Shown in pieces: positions 16,224 through 22,923 of a DNA stretch of 27,073 bases; position 1 is the first letter of the stretch; each line of letters starts with the position of its first letter. The position numbers and the translations under genes were made by a program. The stretch spans positions 12,575 to 39,647 of the forward strand of contig CAYJRR010000028.1 in NCBI GenBank assembly GCA_964372275.1, given 5' to 3'. The DNA comes from CAYJRR01 sp964372275 [NCBI: uncultured bacterium]. GTDB taxonomy: Bacteria > CAYJRR01. The notes under the pieces were generated by a model. The model made no database searches and was not told the DNA's origin. It was given only the letters and a program-made list of their open reading frames with translations.

Positions 16224-16805
16224 ATGGTCGAGGGCTGGAAGTTCCTCCAGATCTGGGAGCACACCGCCGTCCCGAAGTTGAAGGGGGCCGGCTACGCGGT
16301 GAAGGGGGACCACGCGTCGCGCAATCGATCGGGGATGCTCCAGCTCCTCTCGCTCAAACGCCAGGCGCCGTCCGGAGGGCACGGCGGTCGGTTCACCCTG
16401 CACCTCGCGGTGAGCCACGACTTCGCGCGCCGGTTCGAGGACGGCGGACCGATGCGCGGCGACGCCGTCGACGAGCAGGTCTTCCACGCCCGGCTCGGTC
16501 ACCTGATGGAGGGCCGCGACGTCTGGTGGGAGTACGGCGCCGACGAGGCGGCCTGTGCGAAGACCGTCGCCGCCATCTCGGAGGTGGCGGTCGCCTACGC
16601 CGACGCCTGGTTCGAAAGCCTTTCCGACGTCGGTTCGGCGTACCTCCTGCTCAAGAAGGGGGACCTCGGCCGGGAGAATCTGTGGAGTCTCGCTCTCTAC
16701 GCGAAGGCGCTCGGGCACGCCGCCGAGGCCGTCGAGTGGCTCGACCGGATCGCGTCGCCGCCGGCGCACGTGTCGGCCCTGCGCCGGGAGTGGGCCCGTG
16801 CGTGA
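16224..16805 (+). CDS. DUF4304-like hypothetical protein
   Basis: This 193-aa soluble protein starts at ATG 16224; the frame extends upstream but that part overlaps the HTTM gene and is a composition artefact. The N-terminal half (a Lys-Gly-Ala-Gly-Tyr segment, then an Arg-Ser-Gly-Met-Leu-Gln-Leu-Leu-Ser-Leu-Lys-Arg-Gln strand and Phe-Thr-Leu-His-Leu-Ala-Val) resembles DUF4304 proteins from memory. The C-terminal half is helical, with a repeat-like Ala-Tyr-Leu-Leu-Leu-Lys-Lys / Ala-Leu-Tyr-Ala-Lys-Ala pattern. No catalytic motif is seen. Its end overlaps the following lipoprotein start by 8 bp, suggesting coupling. Confidence 0.7.
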   Translation: MVEGWKFLQIWEHTAVPKLKGAGYAVKGDHASRNRSGMLQLLSLKRQAPSGGHGGRFTLHLAVSHDFARRFEDGGPMRGDAVDEQVFHARLGHLMEGRDVWWEYGADEAACAKTVAAISEVAVAYADAWFESLSDVGSAYLLLKKGDLGRENLWSLALYAKALGHAAEAVEWLDRIASPPAHVSALRREWARA

Positions 16806-17316
16806 GTCGTCCCGACGCCGTGCCGGGCTCGCATTGGCGGTGGTGGCCGCCGCCGCGGTCACGCTCGCCGGATGCGATCCGGAGGAGGTCGAGCCGAACG
16901 TGCCGATCACCGGCTCGCTCACCAACGCGTCGGGGAGCGGCGCGCCATTGGGGGACGGCACGGAGGTGGGGAGCGACTTCGACTTCGCCGCGGAGCTCGA
17001 CGGCGAACCGGTCGTTCCGCTCACGGGAACGTGGCGTTGCTACTGGCCCGAACCGCCGGCGCACCCCAACTTCGACCTGGTCGGGACCAACTACGACACC
17101 TACGGCCTGTTCATCAGCATCGCCGTCGCGAAGTGGGGGACGGGAACGCTGACGATCGACAACGACGAGGTGCAGCTCGCGGTGATCGCCGCCGACCGCT
17201 TCGGCGTGGCGACGGCGGGGACGCTCACGATCCTCTCCGCCCCGGATCCGGAGGTGGGGGGGGCGTGCGCCTTCGAGGTCGGCAGCCTTTCGTTGGTGGG
17301 CGAACGCGCCCCCTAG
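16798..17316 (+). CDS. lipoprotein of unknown function
   Basis: The 172-aa product begins at GTG 16798, inside the end of the preceding gene. It has an Arg-rich n-region, an Ala/Val/Leu core and a strong lipobox Thr-Leu-Ala-Gly-Cys with the Cys near residue 26. The mature sequence is Gly/Thr/Asp-rich and appears all-beta, with one Cys in Thr-Trp-Arg-Cys-Tyr-Trp and another near the C-terminus (Ala-Cys-Ala-Phe), which could form a disulfide. No domain is recognised. The 152 bp after its stop hold a 6-bp GC hairpin (17427-17443) and nothing else I can support. Confidence 0.7.
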   Translation: MRESSRRRAGLALAVVAAAAVTLAGCDPEEVEPNVPITGSLTNASGSGAPLGDGTEVGSDFDFAAELDGEPVVPLTGTWRCYWPEPPAHPNFDLVGTNYDTYGLFISIAVAKWGTGTLTIDNDEVQLAVIAADRFGVATAGTLTILSAPDPEVGGACAFEVGSLSLVGERAP

Positions 17317-17468
17317 GACGCGGGAACCGCACCGGTCCAGGAGTTCTCACCGGAGGCGATCCCCCCCGGCCGGTGGGCCCTGCGGACTCCGGTCGCCGCC
17401 GAACGCCGGCCGATTCTCCAATCGTTCCGCCCTCTCCGGGCGGCACGCCGGTTGCTGAATCCAGTGCC

Positions 17469-18278
17469 GTGGGCGAGGGGATCGGATCGACGCGTGCCGC
17501 CGCGTGCCTGCTTCTCGGTGTGCACCTCGCCGGTTGCGGACGGGCGGGTCTCCGCGACGATTCGACGTCCGCGGGGGACCCCGCGTCGCCGGCCGGCGGA
17601 TCGGGTGACCGTAGCCTGGAGATCCTCTCGGTGGAGCCGGTCGATCCGGCTCCCCTCGCCTCTCACGATCCGAGCGAGGCGAACGACGTCGAGACCGCGG
17701 CGGCCGGGATCGAGGCGCCGTACGACCGGTCGAGCCATCGAATCGCGAAACCGCGCGCGTTCGACGTGACGGTCGTCGCGCGGGACGGCGACTCCTCGTC
17801 CGCTCTCCTGGAGATCTTTCTCGGTCGCGAGACGGAGCCCGATCCGTCGGAGGAAGGGGATCTCCGGACCGAGCTGGATCTGTCGGATTCCGAGCCGCGG
17901 ACCGTGACAATGTCCGTTCCCGACGCTCCGATCCAGACGCTCCACGGATTCGCGCGCGTCACCGGGAACGGCGAAGCGCACGTGTTCCCGTTCGACGCGC
18001 CGGCGGTCCATGACGAGGACTGGTACCGGGTGGATGTGCGCGGACCGTTCGAGATCCGGCTCCGCGATCTTCCGGCGGACTACGACCTCCAGGTGTTGGC
18101 GTCCTCCGCGAGTCTCACGGTCAGTTCCGACGGGACCCAGGACGAGGAGATCCAGGTCTCGGTCGGCGGCTGCAACACCCCACGAACGATCGCCGTGCGC
18201 GTCTTCAGCCCGACGGGCCGCTCCTCGCCCGACCCCTATCGCCTGTCGATCCGGGATCGGATCGGCTGCGACGACTGA
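17469..18278 (+). CDS. lipoprotein with C-terminal PPC-like domain
   Basis: The product is 269 aa from GTG 17469, chosen because it starts a lipoprotein signal with Leu-Ala-Gly-Cys near residue 24; the frame is open further upstream without a better start. A Ser/Gly/Asp-rich spacer follows. The C-terminal ~110 residues look like a bacterial pre-peptidase C-terminal (PPC) beta-sandwich: Asp-Glu-Asp-Trp-Tyr-Arg-Val-Asp-Val, then Leu-Pro-Ala-Asp-Tyr-Asp-Leu-Gln-Val and Pro-Asp-Pro-Tyr-Arg-Leu-Ser-Ile. PPC domains usually accompany secreted hydrolases, but no catalytic domain is present here, so an accessory surface role is inferred. Two Cys (Gly-Cys-Asn and the final Gly-Cys-Asp-Asp) may pair. 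Confidence 0.7.
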   Translation: MGEGIGSTRAAACLLLGVHLAGCGRAGLRDDSTSAGDPASPAGGSGDRSLEILSVEPVDPAPLASHDPSEANDVETAAAGIEAPYDRSSHRIAKPRAFDVTVVARDGDSSSALLEIFLGRETEPDPSEEGDLRTELDLSDSEPRTVTMSVPDAPIQTLHGFARVTGNGEAHVFPFDAPAVHDEDWYRVDVRGPFEIRLRDLPADYDLQVLASSASLTVSSDGTQDEEIQVSVGGCNTPRTIAVRVFSPTGRSSPDPYRLSIRDRIGCDD

Positions 18279-18285
18279 ACCGTCG

Positions 18286-18304
18286 CGCCGGCGCACCGCC
18301 GGCG
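18286..18304. terminator. possible bidirectional terminator hairpin
   Basis: Two perfect 8-bp GC arms (CGCCGGCG) flank a 3-nt CAC loop between the convergent ends at 18278 (+) and 18315 (-). There is no T-run on either side, so intrinsic termination is not certain. Confidence 0.45.
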
Positions 18305-18314
18305 GTCAGACCGT

Positions 18315-18533
18315 TCAGGTGAAGCCGCTCCAGCCGATGCCGGCGAGCGTCCCCTCCCGGACGATCACCGGGACTTCGCGCACGCCGTTCGACCAGCGGA
18401 GCATCTCGTCGAGCCACTCCTTCTTGGCCCGGACGTTCCGGTAGTCCACGGTGTGACCCTCGGCCGCCAGCGATTCCCGGGCGGCCCGCGTGTGGGGTCA
18501 GGTGTCCTTGCCGTAGAGGACGATCTCGCTCAT
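18315..18533 (-). CDS. glutaredoxin-like selenoprotein (Sec at codon 12)
   Basis: Reading the TGA at 18500-18498 as selenocysteine gives a 72-aa thioredoxin-fold protein from ATG 18533 to TGA 18317-18315. It opens with Glu-Ile-Val-Leu-Tyr-Gly-Lys-Asp-Thr-Sec-Pro-His-Thr-Arg, where a glutaredoxin has Cys-Pro-Tyr-Cys/Thr. It continues Asp-Glu-Met-Leu-Arg-Trp-Ser-Asn-Gly-Val-Arg-Glu-Val-Pro-Val-Ile-Val, including the cis-Pro Val-Pro-Val motif, and ends with a Gly-rich tail. This matches my memory of the short UXX-star (seleno)protein family. The second redox residue is Thr, so a monothiol/selenol mechanism is expected. A SECIS-like hairpin follows the UGA (18454-18500). The ATG overlaps the SDR stop by 4 bp (ATGA), so it is the third gene of the maoC-SDR operon. 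A true nonsense mutation is the alternative. Confidence 0.85.
18454..18500 (-). promoter_or_regulatory. SECIS-like stem-loop
   Basis: On the minus-strand mRNA the Sec UGA and next codon (UGACCC, 18500-18495) can pair with GGGUCA (18459-18454). Inside this, GGCCGCC (18486-18480) pairs perfectly with GGCGGCC (18468-18462). The 11-nt interval can add two further pairs, leaving a 5-nt GGAAU loop that begins with G and a 2-nt CU bulge. The stem begins 11 nt and the loop about 18 nt after the UGA. That is the position and shape expected of bacterial SECIS elements recognised by SelB. Confidence 0.65.
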
Positions 18534-19369
18534 GGCAGGGCGATCTTCTTGAAGTTCTCGGCGATCTCCGCGACCGCCGCCACGCCGTCCTTCGTCCAGC
18601 CGTCGTTCTGCGCCATCTTGTATTCGAAGAAACGGCCGCCTTGGCAGCCGAAGATCCGGCCGTTGATCTCCTTGGCGTGCTCACTGGCGAGGAACAGCAC
18701 CATCGGCGTCACCCGCTCCGGCGCGAGCCCGTCCCCCGCCCCCTGCACCATCGGGATGTCCTCGGTCATGCGGGTGAGCGCCACCGGCGCGATCGCGTTC
18801 ACCGTGATCCCGATCTTGGCGAGCTCCATGCTCGAGGTGCGGGTGAGGCCGTAGATCCCGGCCTTCGCCGCCGAGTAGTTCGCCTGGCCGAAGTTCCCGA
18901 GGAGCCCCGAGAGGCTGGTGGTGTTGACGATCTTCCCGCCGCCCCCCTGCACCTTCACCTGCCGCGCGAAGGCCTGCGTGCAGAAGTAGGTCCCCTTGAG
19001 GTGGACGTCGAGCACGAGGTCGAACTCCGCCTGGCTCATGTTGAGCAGCGTCTTGTCCCGAAGGATGCCGGCGTTGTTCACCAGGACGTCGGCGCGGCCG
19101 TACTTGGCGAGCGCGCTCCACAGGATCCGGTCGGCCCCTTCCACCGACGCGACCGAGTCGTAGTTCGCCACCGCGTCGCCGCCGGCGCCCTTGATCTCCT
19201 CGACCACCTTGTCGGCGGCCATGTTCCCCTTGCCGCCCCCCGCGCGGTCGCCGCCGAGGTCGTTGACGACCACCTTGGCCCCCTCCTTCGCGAAGGCCAG
19301 GGCGTGCGAGCGGCCGAGCCCGTTTCCACTTCCGGTGACGATGACGACCTTGCCGGCGAAAAGACCCAT
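18530..19369 (-). CDS. SDR-family (3R)-hydroxyacyl-CoA dehydrogenase-like
   Basis: This 279-aa short-chain dehydrogenase/reductase has the cofactor motif Gly-Ser-Gly-Asn-Gly-Leu-Gly (13-19), Asn-Asn-Ala-Gly (98-101), catalytic Ser152, Tyr165 and Lys169, and Val-Val-Asn-Asp-Leu-Gly-Gly after the second strand. That last motif and the C-terminal ~50-residue extension after the NAD fold are like the dehydrogenase unit of peroxisomal multifunctional enzyme type 2 / 17-beta-HSD type 4. The neighbouring MaoC-type hydratase supports a (3R)-hydroxyacyl-CoA pathway: trans-2-enoyl-CoA to (3R)-hydroxyacyl-CoA to 3-oxoacyl-CoA, with NAD(P). A role in fatty-acid or steroid side-chain oxidation is likely; the exact substrate is unknown. 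It starts 10 bp after the hydratase gene. Confidence 0.88.
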   Translation of the reverse strand: MGLFAGKVVIVTGSGNGLGRSHALAFAKEGAKVVVNDLGGDRAGGGKGNMAADKVVEEIKGAGGDAVANYDSVASVEGADRILWSALAKYGRADVLVNNAGILRDKTLLNMSQAEFDLVLDVHLKGTYFCTQAFARQVKVQGGGGKIVNTTSLSGLLGNFGQANYSAAKAGIYGLTRTSSMELAKIGITVNAIAPVALTRMTEDIPMVQGAGDGLAPERVTPMVLFLASEHAKEINGRIFGCQGGRFFEYKMAQNDGWTKDGVAAVAEIAENFKKIALP

Positions 19370-19379
19370 CGATGGCTCC

Positions 19380-20243
19380 CTATCCCTTCGCCACTTCGGC
19401 GAAGGCGTTCTTGATCACGATCGTTCCGTCCTGCTTCTTCGACTCGAGACCCAATCCCTGGACGCCGGGACCGTCGTCGACCCTCCAGGCGATCGTCGTC
19501 ACCACGTCGTTGGGGAGGACCGGCCGCGCGTAGCGGACGCGCAGCCGCTTCAGCCTCGCCGGATCGCCGCCGCAGAACGAGTCGAGCACCGCCTTGGAGA
19601 CGAAGGCCATGGTGCAGGAGCCTTGCAGGATGATCCCCGGGTGTCCGTAGAGGCGCGCCACGTTGTCGTCGGTATGGATCGGATTGCGGTCGCCACTCGT
19701 CTCGGCGTAGCGGATCGGCTGGTCGTGGGCGACCGGCATCTCGACCGCGGCGATCACCGGTCCGCGCGGCTGCTCGCTCGTGCCGGGGGCCTTGTCCCCT
19801 TTCTCGCGCGGCCCGTCGCCGCGCACGAAGTAGCCGCACCCGACCCGCGCCACCTCGCGGCCATCGCGGCGCAGCGTCACGTCGACGCGGAGGAGCTCGC
19901 CGTTCGATTTCTTCTCGATCCCGGTGACGACCGCGCTCGAAGCGAGCCGGTCGCCGGGGCGGATCACGTCCGACCAGACGACGTCGTTGTCGCCGCGCAC
20001 CATCCGGCGGAAGAAGTCGGCGGACGGACCGGTCAGCTCCTCGTCGAACAACGGGAGCAGCTCCGAGGGGCCGCACGCCACCACCGCGTACATCGGCGGC
20101 GCGACCGGTCCCGACGGGGAGCCTTCGTCGACGAAACGCGGGTTGGGGTCGTTGTAGGAGAGGGCGTAGGCCCGCGCCGCCTCGGCGGTCACGGTCCAGG
20201 GCTGTTCGGGATATCGCTTGCCGACCAGTTTCTCGTTGAGCAC
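19380..20243 (-). CDS. MaoC-type double-hotdog enoyl-CoA hydratase
   Basis: The product is 287 aa from GTG 20243, which follows GGAGG by 5 nt; the upstream frame continues into AT-poor non-coding sequence. It has two hotdog domains: residues about 5-140 (MaoC_N-like, Leu-Val-Gly-Lys-Arg-Tyr with Tyr-Asn-Asp-Pro-Asn-Pro) and about 165-285 (MaoC). The second contains the hydratase-2 motif Tyr-Ala-Glu-Thr-Ser-Gly-Asp-Arg-Asn-Pro-Ile-His with the catalytic Asp185 and His190, then Pro-Gly-Ile-Ile-Leu-Gln-Gly. It should add water to trans-2-enoyl-CoA giving the (3R)-hydroxyacyl-CoA that the downstream SDR can oxidise. The double-hotdog length matches eukaryote-like hydratase 2. Confidence 0.88.
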   Translation of the reverse strand: MLNEKLVGKRYPEQPWTVTAEAARAYALSYNDPNPRFVDEGSPSGPVAPPMYAVVACGPSELLPLFDEELTGPSADFFRRMVRGDNDVVWSDVIRPGDRLASSAVVTGIEKKSNGELLRVDVTLRRDGREVARVGCGYFVRGDGPREKGDKAPGTSEQPRGPVIAAVEMPVAHDQPIRYAETSGDRNPIHTDDNVARLYGHPGIILQGSCTMAFVSKAVLDSFCGGDPARLKRLRVRYARPVLPNDVVTTIAWRVDDGPGVQGLGLESKKQDGTIVIKNAFAEVAKG

Positions 20244-20363
20244 GGGGCCCTCCGATAGCGGATCCCGGAGGCCCTGTAAAGGCCGCGGGTTCGGACCGTT
20301 ACCCGGCCTTCCGGACACGGAGGGCCGGGGGGAAGCGGGCACGCTGCCACGGGTGGCGCAGCG

Positions 20364-20385
20364 CGTCAAGCAAATATGATTGACG
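20364..20385. promoter_or_regulatory. operator-like inverted repeat CGTCAA-10-TTGACG
   Basis: A perfect 6-bp inverted repeat with a 10-nt AT-rich spacer lies in the 199-bp divergent gap 20244-20442, between the maoC-SDR operon and the TPR gene. The 22-bp dyad is the size of TetR- or GntR-type operators. Each arm is also a near-consensus -35 (TTGACG), but no matching -10 is found 16-19 nt away on either strand. Confidence 0.35.
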
Positions 20386-20429
20386 GGTCAGTCGAAAGGG
20401 GGGCGCTTCGGAAAGCGGTCCGGGTCTTC

Positions 20430-20435
20430 TAGGAT
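20430..20435 (+). promoter_or_regulatory. TAGGAT -10-like box before the TPR gene
   Basis: TAGGAT ends 7 nt before GTG 20443 and overlaps the in-frame ATG at 20434. If it is a -10 element the ATG would not be in the transcript. Spacing is the same as for the CCA-enzyme gene (TAAGGT, 7 nt, GTG). Confidence 0.45.
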
Positions 20436-20442
20436 GCCGGCC

Positions 20443-21486
20443 GTGACGTCGTTCTTCCTGGCGCTCGCCCTCGCCGCCGGTCCCGTCGATCGGGCGGCGG
20501 CGCTCGAGGCGGCGGCCGACGCGGCGGCGGCGCGGGGGGACGCGGCGGCCGCCGCGGCCGACCTGTGGCGCGCCGGCGAGGCGGCCGACCACGAGGCGCG
20601 GGACTACGCCCGGGCGATCCGGCTCTACGACCGCCTGATCGCGGAGCACCCCTCGGCCCGGCTCTCCCGGTCGGCGGCGGCGCGTCGCGAGGTCGTCGCG
20701 CGCGCCACGGCCTTCGGGGAGGAGCCGTTCCGCCGTTTCGAGTCGCTGCGCGCGCGATTCGCATCGCTCGAACGCGCGGCGGCGATCGCCGAGGCGGAGG
20801 CGATCGCCGAATCGTTCCCGGACTTCCCGTTGGGGGACGAGCTCGCGCTGTGGATCGCCGACCGCGCCGCGGAGGCTGGACGCGCCGGCGACGCGCGTCA
20901 GGGGTACGAACGGGTGATCGCGCGCTGGCCCGACGGAGCGGCCGCCGGCCATGCGCTGGCGGCTCTGGCGCGGCTTCATCTCGCGTCCGGGGAGTTCGCC
21001 TCTGCCGAGGCGACGTACCGGAGGCTGGCGGAGAGCGCGCTCCCGGGGGCCTCGACGGTGGCGACGCAGGAGCTGGCGGCGCTGCGGACGCGGGCGGCGC
21101 GGGACGCCCGTGGCCGAGCCGCGGGATGGGTCGCGGTCGTGGCCGGGCTCATGGCCGCGGCGGCGATCGACCCTCGCCGTCTCCGGGGCGCGATCCGGCG
21201 ATCGCTCGGTCGCGAGCTGCTCTACGTGGCGCCGATCCTCGGCGTGCTCGTGTGGCTCGCGCCGCCTCCGTCGCGGGGGGGCGTCGCCTGGCTCGCGCTC
21301 ACCGGTCTGCTGCTCGTCTGGGCGGCGGTGGTGTGGGCCGAGTCGGCGCGACGCGCGTGGACGACGCCTCGCGGACGCGCCTGGTCGGCGGGAGGGGCCG
21401 CCCTGGCGTCGACGGGACTCCTGTTCGCCGTCCTGCATCGTCTGGATCTCGTCGCCGCGGTCGAGCGGTGGTGGGGGGCTCCATGA
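20443..21486 (+). CDS. TPR-containing membrane protein
   Basis: The product is 347 aa from GTG 20443; an in-frame ATG at 20434 is the alternative but coincides with a -10-like box. The N-terminus is a signal peptide or anchor (Phe-Phe-Leu-Ala-Leu-Ala-Leu-Ala-Ala-Gly). Residues about 25-215 are Ala-rich helical hairpins in TPR style (Asp-Tyr-Ala-Arg-Ala-Ile-Arg-Leu-Tyr-Asp and Gly-Glu-Phe-Ala-Ser-Ala-Glu-Ala-Thr-Tyr). Four hydrophobic segments follow (about 226-242, 256-273, 281-299 and 317-333). The TPR part is expected in the periplasm. It is the first of an overlapping set with a 73-aa membrane peptide and a radical SAM enzyme, so it may be a partner in that system. Confidence 0.75.
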   Translation: MTSFFLALALAAGPVDRAAALEAAADAAAARGDAAAAAADLWRAGEAADHEARDYARAIRLYDRLIAEHPSARLSRSAAARREVVARATAFGEEPFRRFESLRARFASLERAAAIAEAEAIAESFPDFPLGDELALWIADRAAEAGRAGDARQGYERVIARWPDGAAAGHALAALARLHLASGEFASAEATYRRLAESALPGASTVATQELAALRTRAARDARGRAAGWVAVVAGLMAAAAIDPRRLRGAIRRSLGRELLYVAPILGVLVWLAPPPSRGGVAWLALTGLLLVWAAVVWAESARRAWTTPRGRAWSAGGAALASTGLLFAVLHRLDLVAAVERWWGAP

Positions 21487-21704
21487 CCCCCGCCGGCCGG
21501 AAGCGCCGCGGCCGCATCCGCTCGATCCGCGCGGGCGTGCCCTCCTACAGCGGCTCGCTCGGATCGGACGTGACCGGCCTGGTCGCCGGCGGCGTGATCG
21601 CCACGCTCGTCGCGGTCACGATGTCGGTCTGGGTCCGTCTCGCGACGCGCTTCGGGAAGGGGGATCCGCACGGCGTACCGCCCTCCGCCGCGGAGGACGA
21701 GTGA
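21483..21704 (+). CDS. 73-aa single-span membrane peptide
   Basis: ATG 21483 overlaps the previous stop (ATGA) and its own stop overlaps the radical SAM start (GTGA), which strongly supports a real small gene. The N-terminal ~20 residues are very basic (Arg-Lys-Arg-Arg-Gly-Arg-Ile-Arg). One Gly/Val/Ala-rich hydrophobic segment lies near 30-50 and an acidic Pro-rich tail ends Ala-Ala-Glu-Asp-Glu. A basic N-side predicts N-in topology. It has no cysteine. Its position directly before a SPASM radical SAM gene allows a substrate-peptide role, but a plain membrane subunit is equally possible. Confidence 0.7.
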   Translation: MTPAGRKRRGRIRSIRAGVPSYSGSLGSDVTGLVAGGVIATLVAVTMSVWVRLATRFGKGDPHGVPPSAAEDE

Positions 21705-22912
21705 CCGGCCGATTCCGCTACCGGGTGGAGCCGTTCGGCGGCCTCCTCCTTTTCGAGGAGCCGCCGATGCAGGTCTCGGTCGATCGCGCCTTCATGCGCG
21801 CCCGCCGGCTCGGCGAAGCGGGTCCGGCACGCGATGCGTTGTGGTCCGGTGAGGAGGTCGACGCCGAGCGGGCCGTTCCTCGATACGCGCGGCCGGTCGA
21901 GGCGCAGCTGGCGCTGTCGAACGCCTGCCCCGTCGCGTGCGCCCATTGCTTCGAAGGCGCGACGGCGGCCCCGCGACCGGGCACCGCAGCCGGGCTCGAC
22001 GCGTCCGCCGCATCGGCGCGCCGCGCCGCGTTCGAGCGGATCGACCGGCTCGCCGACGGCGGCGTCTTCCAGATCGCCTTCGGCGGAGGCGAGCCGTTCC
22101 TCGTGCCGTGGCTGTTCGAGGCGGCATCGCACGCGCGAAACCGCGGCGTCGTCCCGAGCGTCACCACGTCGGGGATCGGGGTCACCGAAGGGACGGCGGC
22201 GCGCGCGCGCGTTTTCGCCCGCGTCGACGTCTCGCTCGACGCCGCCGAGCTTCGGGGCGCGTCCGCCTTCGCCCGCGCCGATCGCGCGATCCGGTTGTTG
22301 CGCGCCACCCGCCGGCGCGTCGGCCTGAACGCCGTCCTCACGCGGGAGTCGTACGAGGAACTCGACGATCTCGTCGCCTACGCCGCGCGACGGAAGCTCG
22401 ACCGGGTGCAGCTCCTCCGGCTGAAGCCGACCGGACGGGCCCGGGCGATCTACCACGCGCACCGCACCACCGACGCGCAGAACCGGTCGCTCTACGCGCG
22501 GTTGAAACGGCTGGCGCGCCATCGCGTTCGCCTCGCCGTCGACTGTTCGCTCGCGCCGATGCTCGCCGCCGGCGGGGCCGACGCCGCCACCATGGCGCGG
22601 CTCGGCGTCGCCGGCTGCCACGGCGGCGACGCGCTGGTCTCGATCGACGCCTCCGGCCGCGCGCACCCCTGCTCCTTCGTCGCCGGGGACGGCTGGGTGC
22701 CGGTGGAGGCGCTCTCGCGGTGGCGCGCGCCCGAGACCTTCGCCGCGTTCCGCTCCGCGGCACGCGCCCCGCGGGCGCCGTGCGATCGGTGCGAACACCG
22801 GACGATCTGCCGCGGCGGATGTCGCTCGGTGGCCGAGTTCCTCACCGGCGATCCGGGCGCGCCGGACCCGGAGTGCCCCCTCGTCATCGACCGCGACCGA
22901 TCGGTAGTATAA
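21701..22912 (+). CDS. radical SAM/SPASM-type enzyme
   Basis: The product is 403 aa from GTG 21701. The S-adenosylmethionine [4Fe-4S] motif is Cys76-x3-Cys80-x2-Cys83 (Asn-Ala-Cys-Pro-Val-Ala-Cys-Ala-His-Cys), followed by Gly-Gly-Gly-Glu-Pro (128-132). C-terminal cysteines 306, 324, 361, 364, 370, 374 and 392 form a SPASM-like auxiliary cluster region with Cys-x2-Cys-x5-Cys-x3-Cys. The first ~45 residues (Phe-Arg-Tyr-Arg-Val-Glu-Pro-Phe-Gly-Gly-Leu) are a short N-terminal module typical of PqqE- or heme d1-related maturases from memory. Such enzymes modify peptides or cofactors; the substrate is not known here. It overlaps the 73-aa peptide gene and is followed by a two-component regulator gene. 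Confidence 0.9.
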   Translation: MTGRFRYRVEPFGGLLLFEEPPMQVSVDRAFMRARRLGEAGPARDALWSGEEVDAERAVPRYARPVEAQLALSNACPVACAHCFEGATAAPRPGTAAGLDASAASARRAAFERIDRLADGGVFQIAFGGGEPFLVPWLFEAASHARNRGVVPSVTTSGIGVTEGTAARARVFARVDVSLDAAELRGASAFARADRAIRLLRATRRRVGLNAVLTRESYEELDDLVAYAARRKLDRVQLLRLKPTGRARAIYHAHRTTDAQNRSLYARLKRLARHRVRLAVDCSLAPMLAAGGADAATMARLGVAGCHGGDALVSIDASGRAHPCSFVAGDGWVPVEALSRWRAPETFAAFRSAARAPRAPCDRCEHRTICRGGCRSVAEFLTGDPGAPDPECPLVIDRDRSVV

Positions 22913-22913
22913 G
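22905..22913 (+). promoter_or_regulatory. TAGTAT/TATAAG -10-like box before the HD-GYP regulator
   Basis: Overlapping TAGTAT (22905-22910) and TATAAG (22908-22913) straddle the radical SAM stop and lie 10-13 nt before ATG 22924. No Shine-Dalgarno is present in the gap, so the regulator may have its own near-leaderless transcript. Confidence 0.4.
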
Positions 22914-22923
22914 GGCGCTTCCC

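Noticed and set aside
14772-17024. Extending the HTTM frame upstream to 750 aa
   Set aside because: The extra ~275 residues lie over the divergent DUF4304-like gene and its lipoprotein neighbour and have no membrane or domain character.
17427-17443. 6-bp GC hairpin between the two lipoprotein genes
   Set aside because: It has a short stem with no T-run in GC-rich sequence where such hairpins arise by chance.
18498-18500. Treating the TGA as a true stop, making the locus a pseudogene
   Set aside because: The TGA sits at the one residue where Sec is expected, the downstream frame is intact to a natural stop, and a SECIS-like hairpin follows. A decayed gene would not show all three.
20364-20385. 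Reading the two TTGACG arms as divergent -35 boxes
   Set aside because: No -10-like hexamer lies 16-19 nt downstream of either arm.
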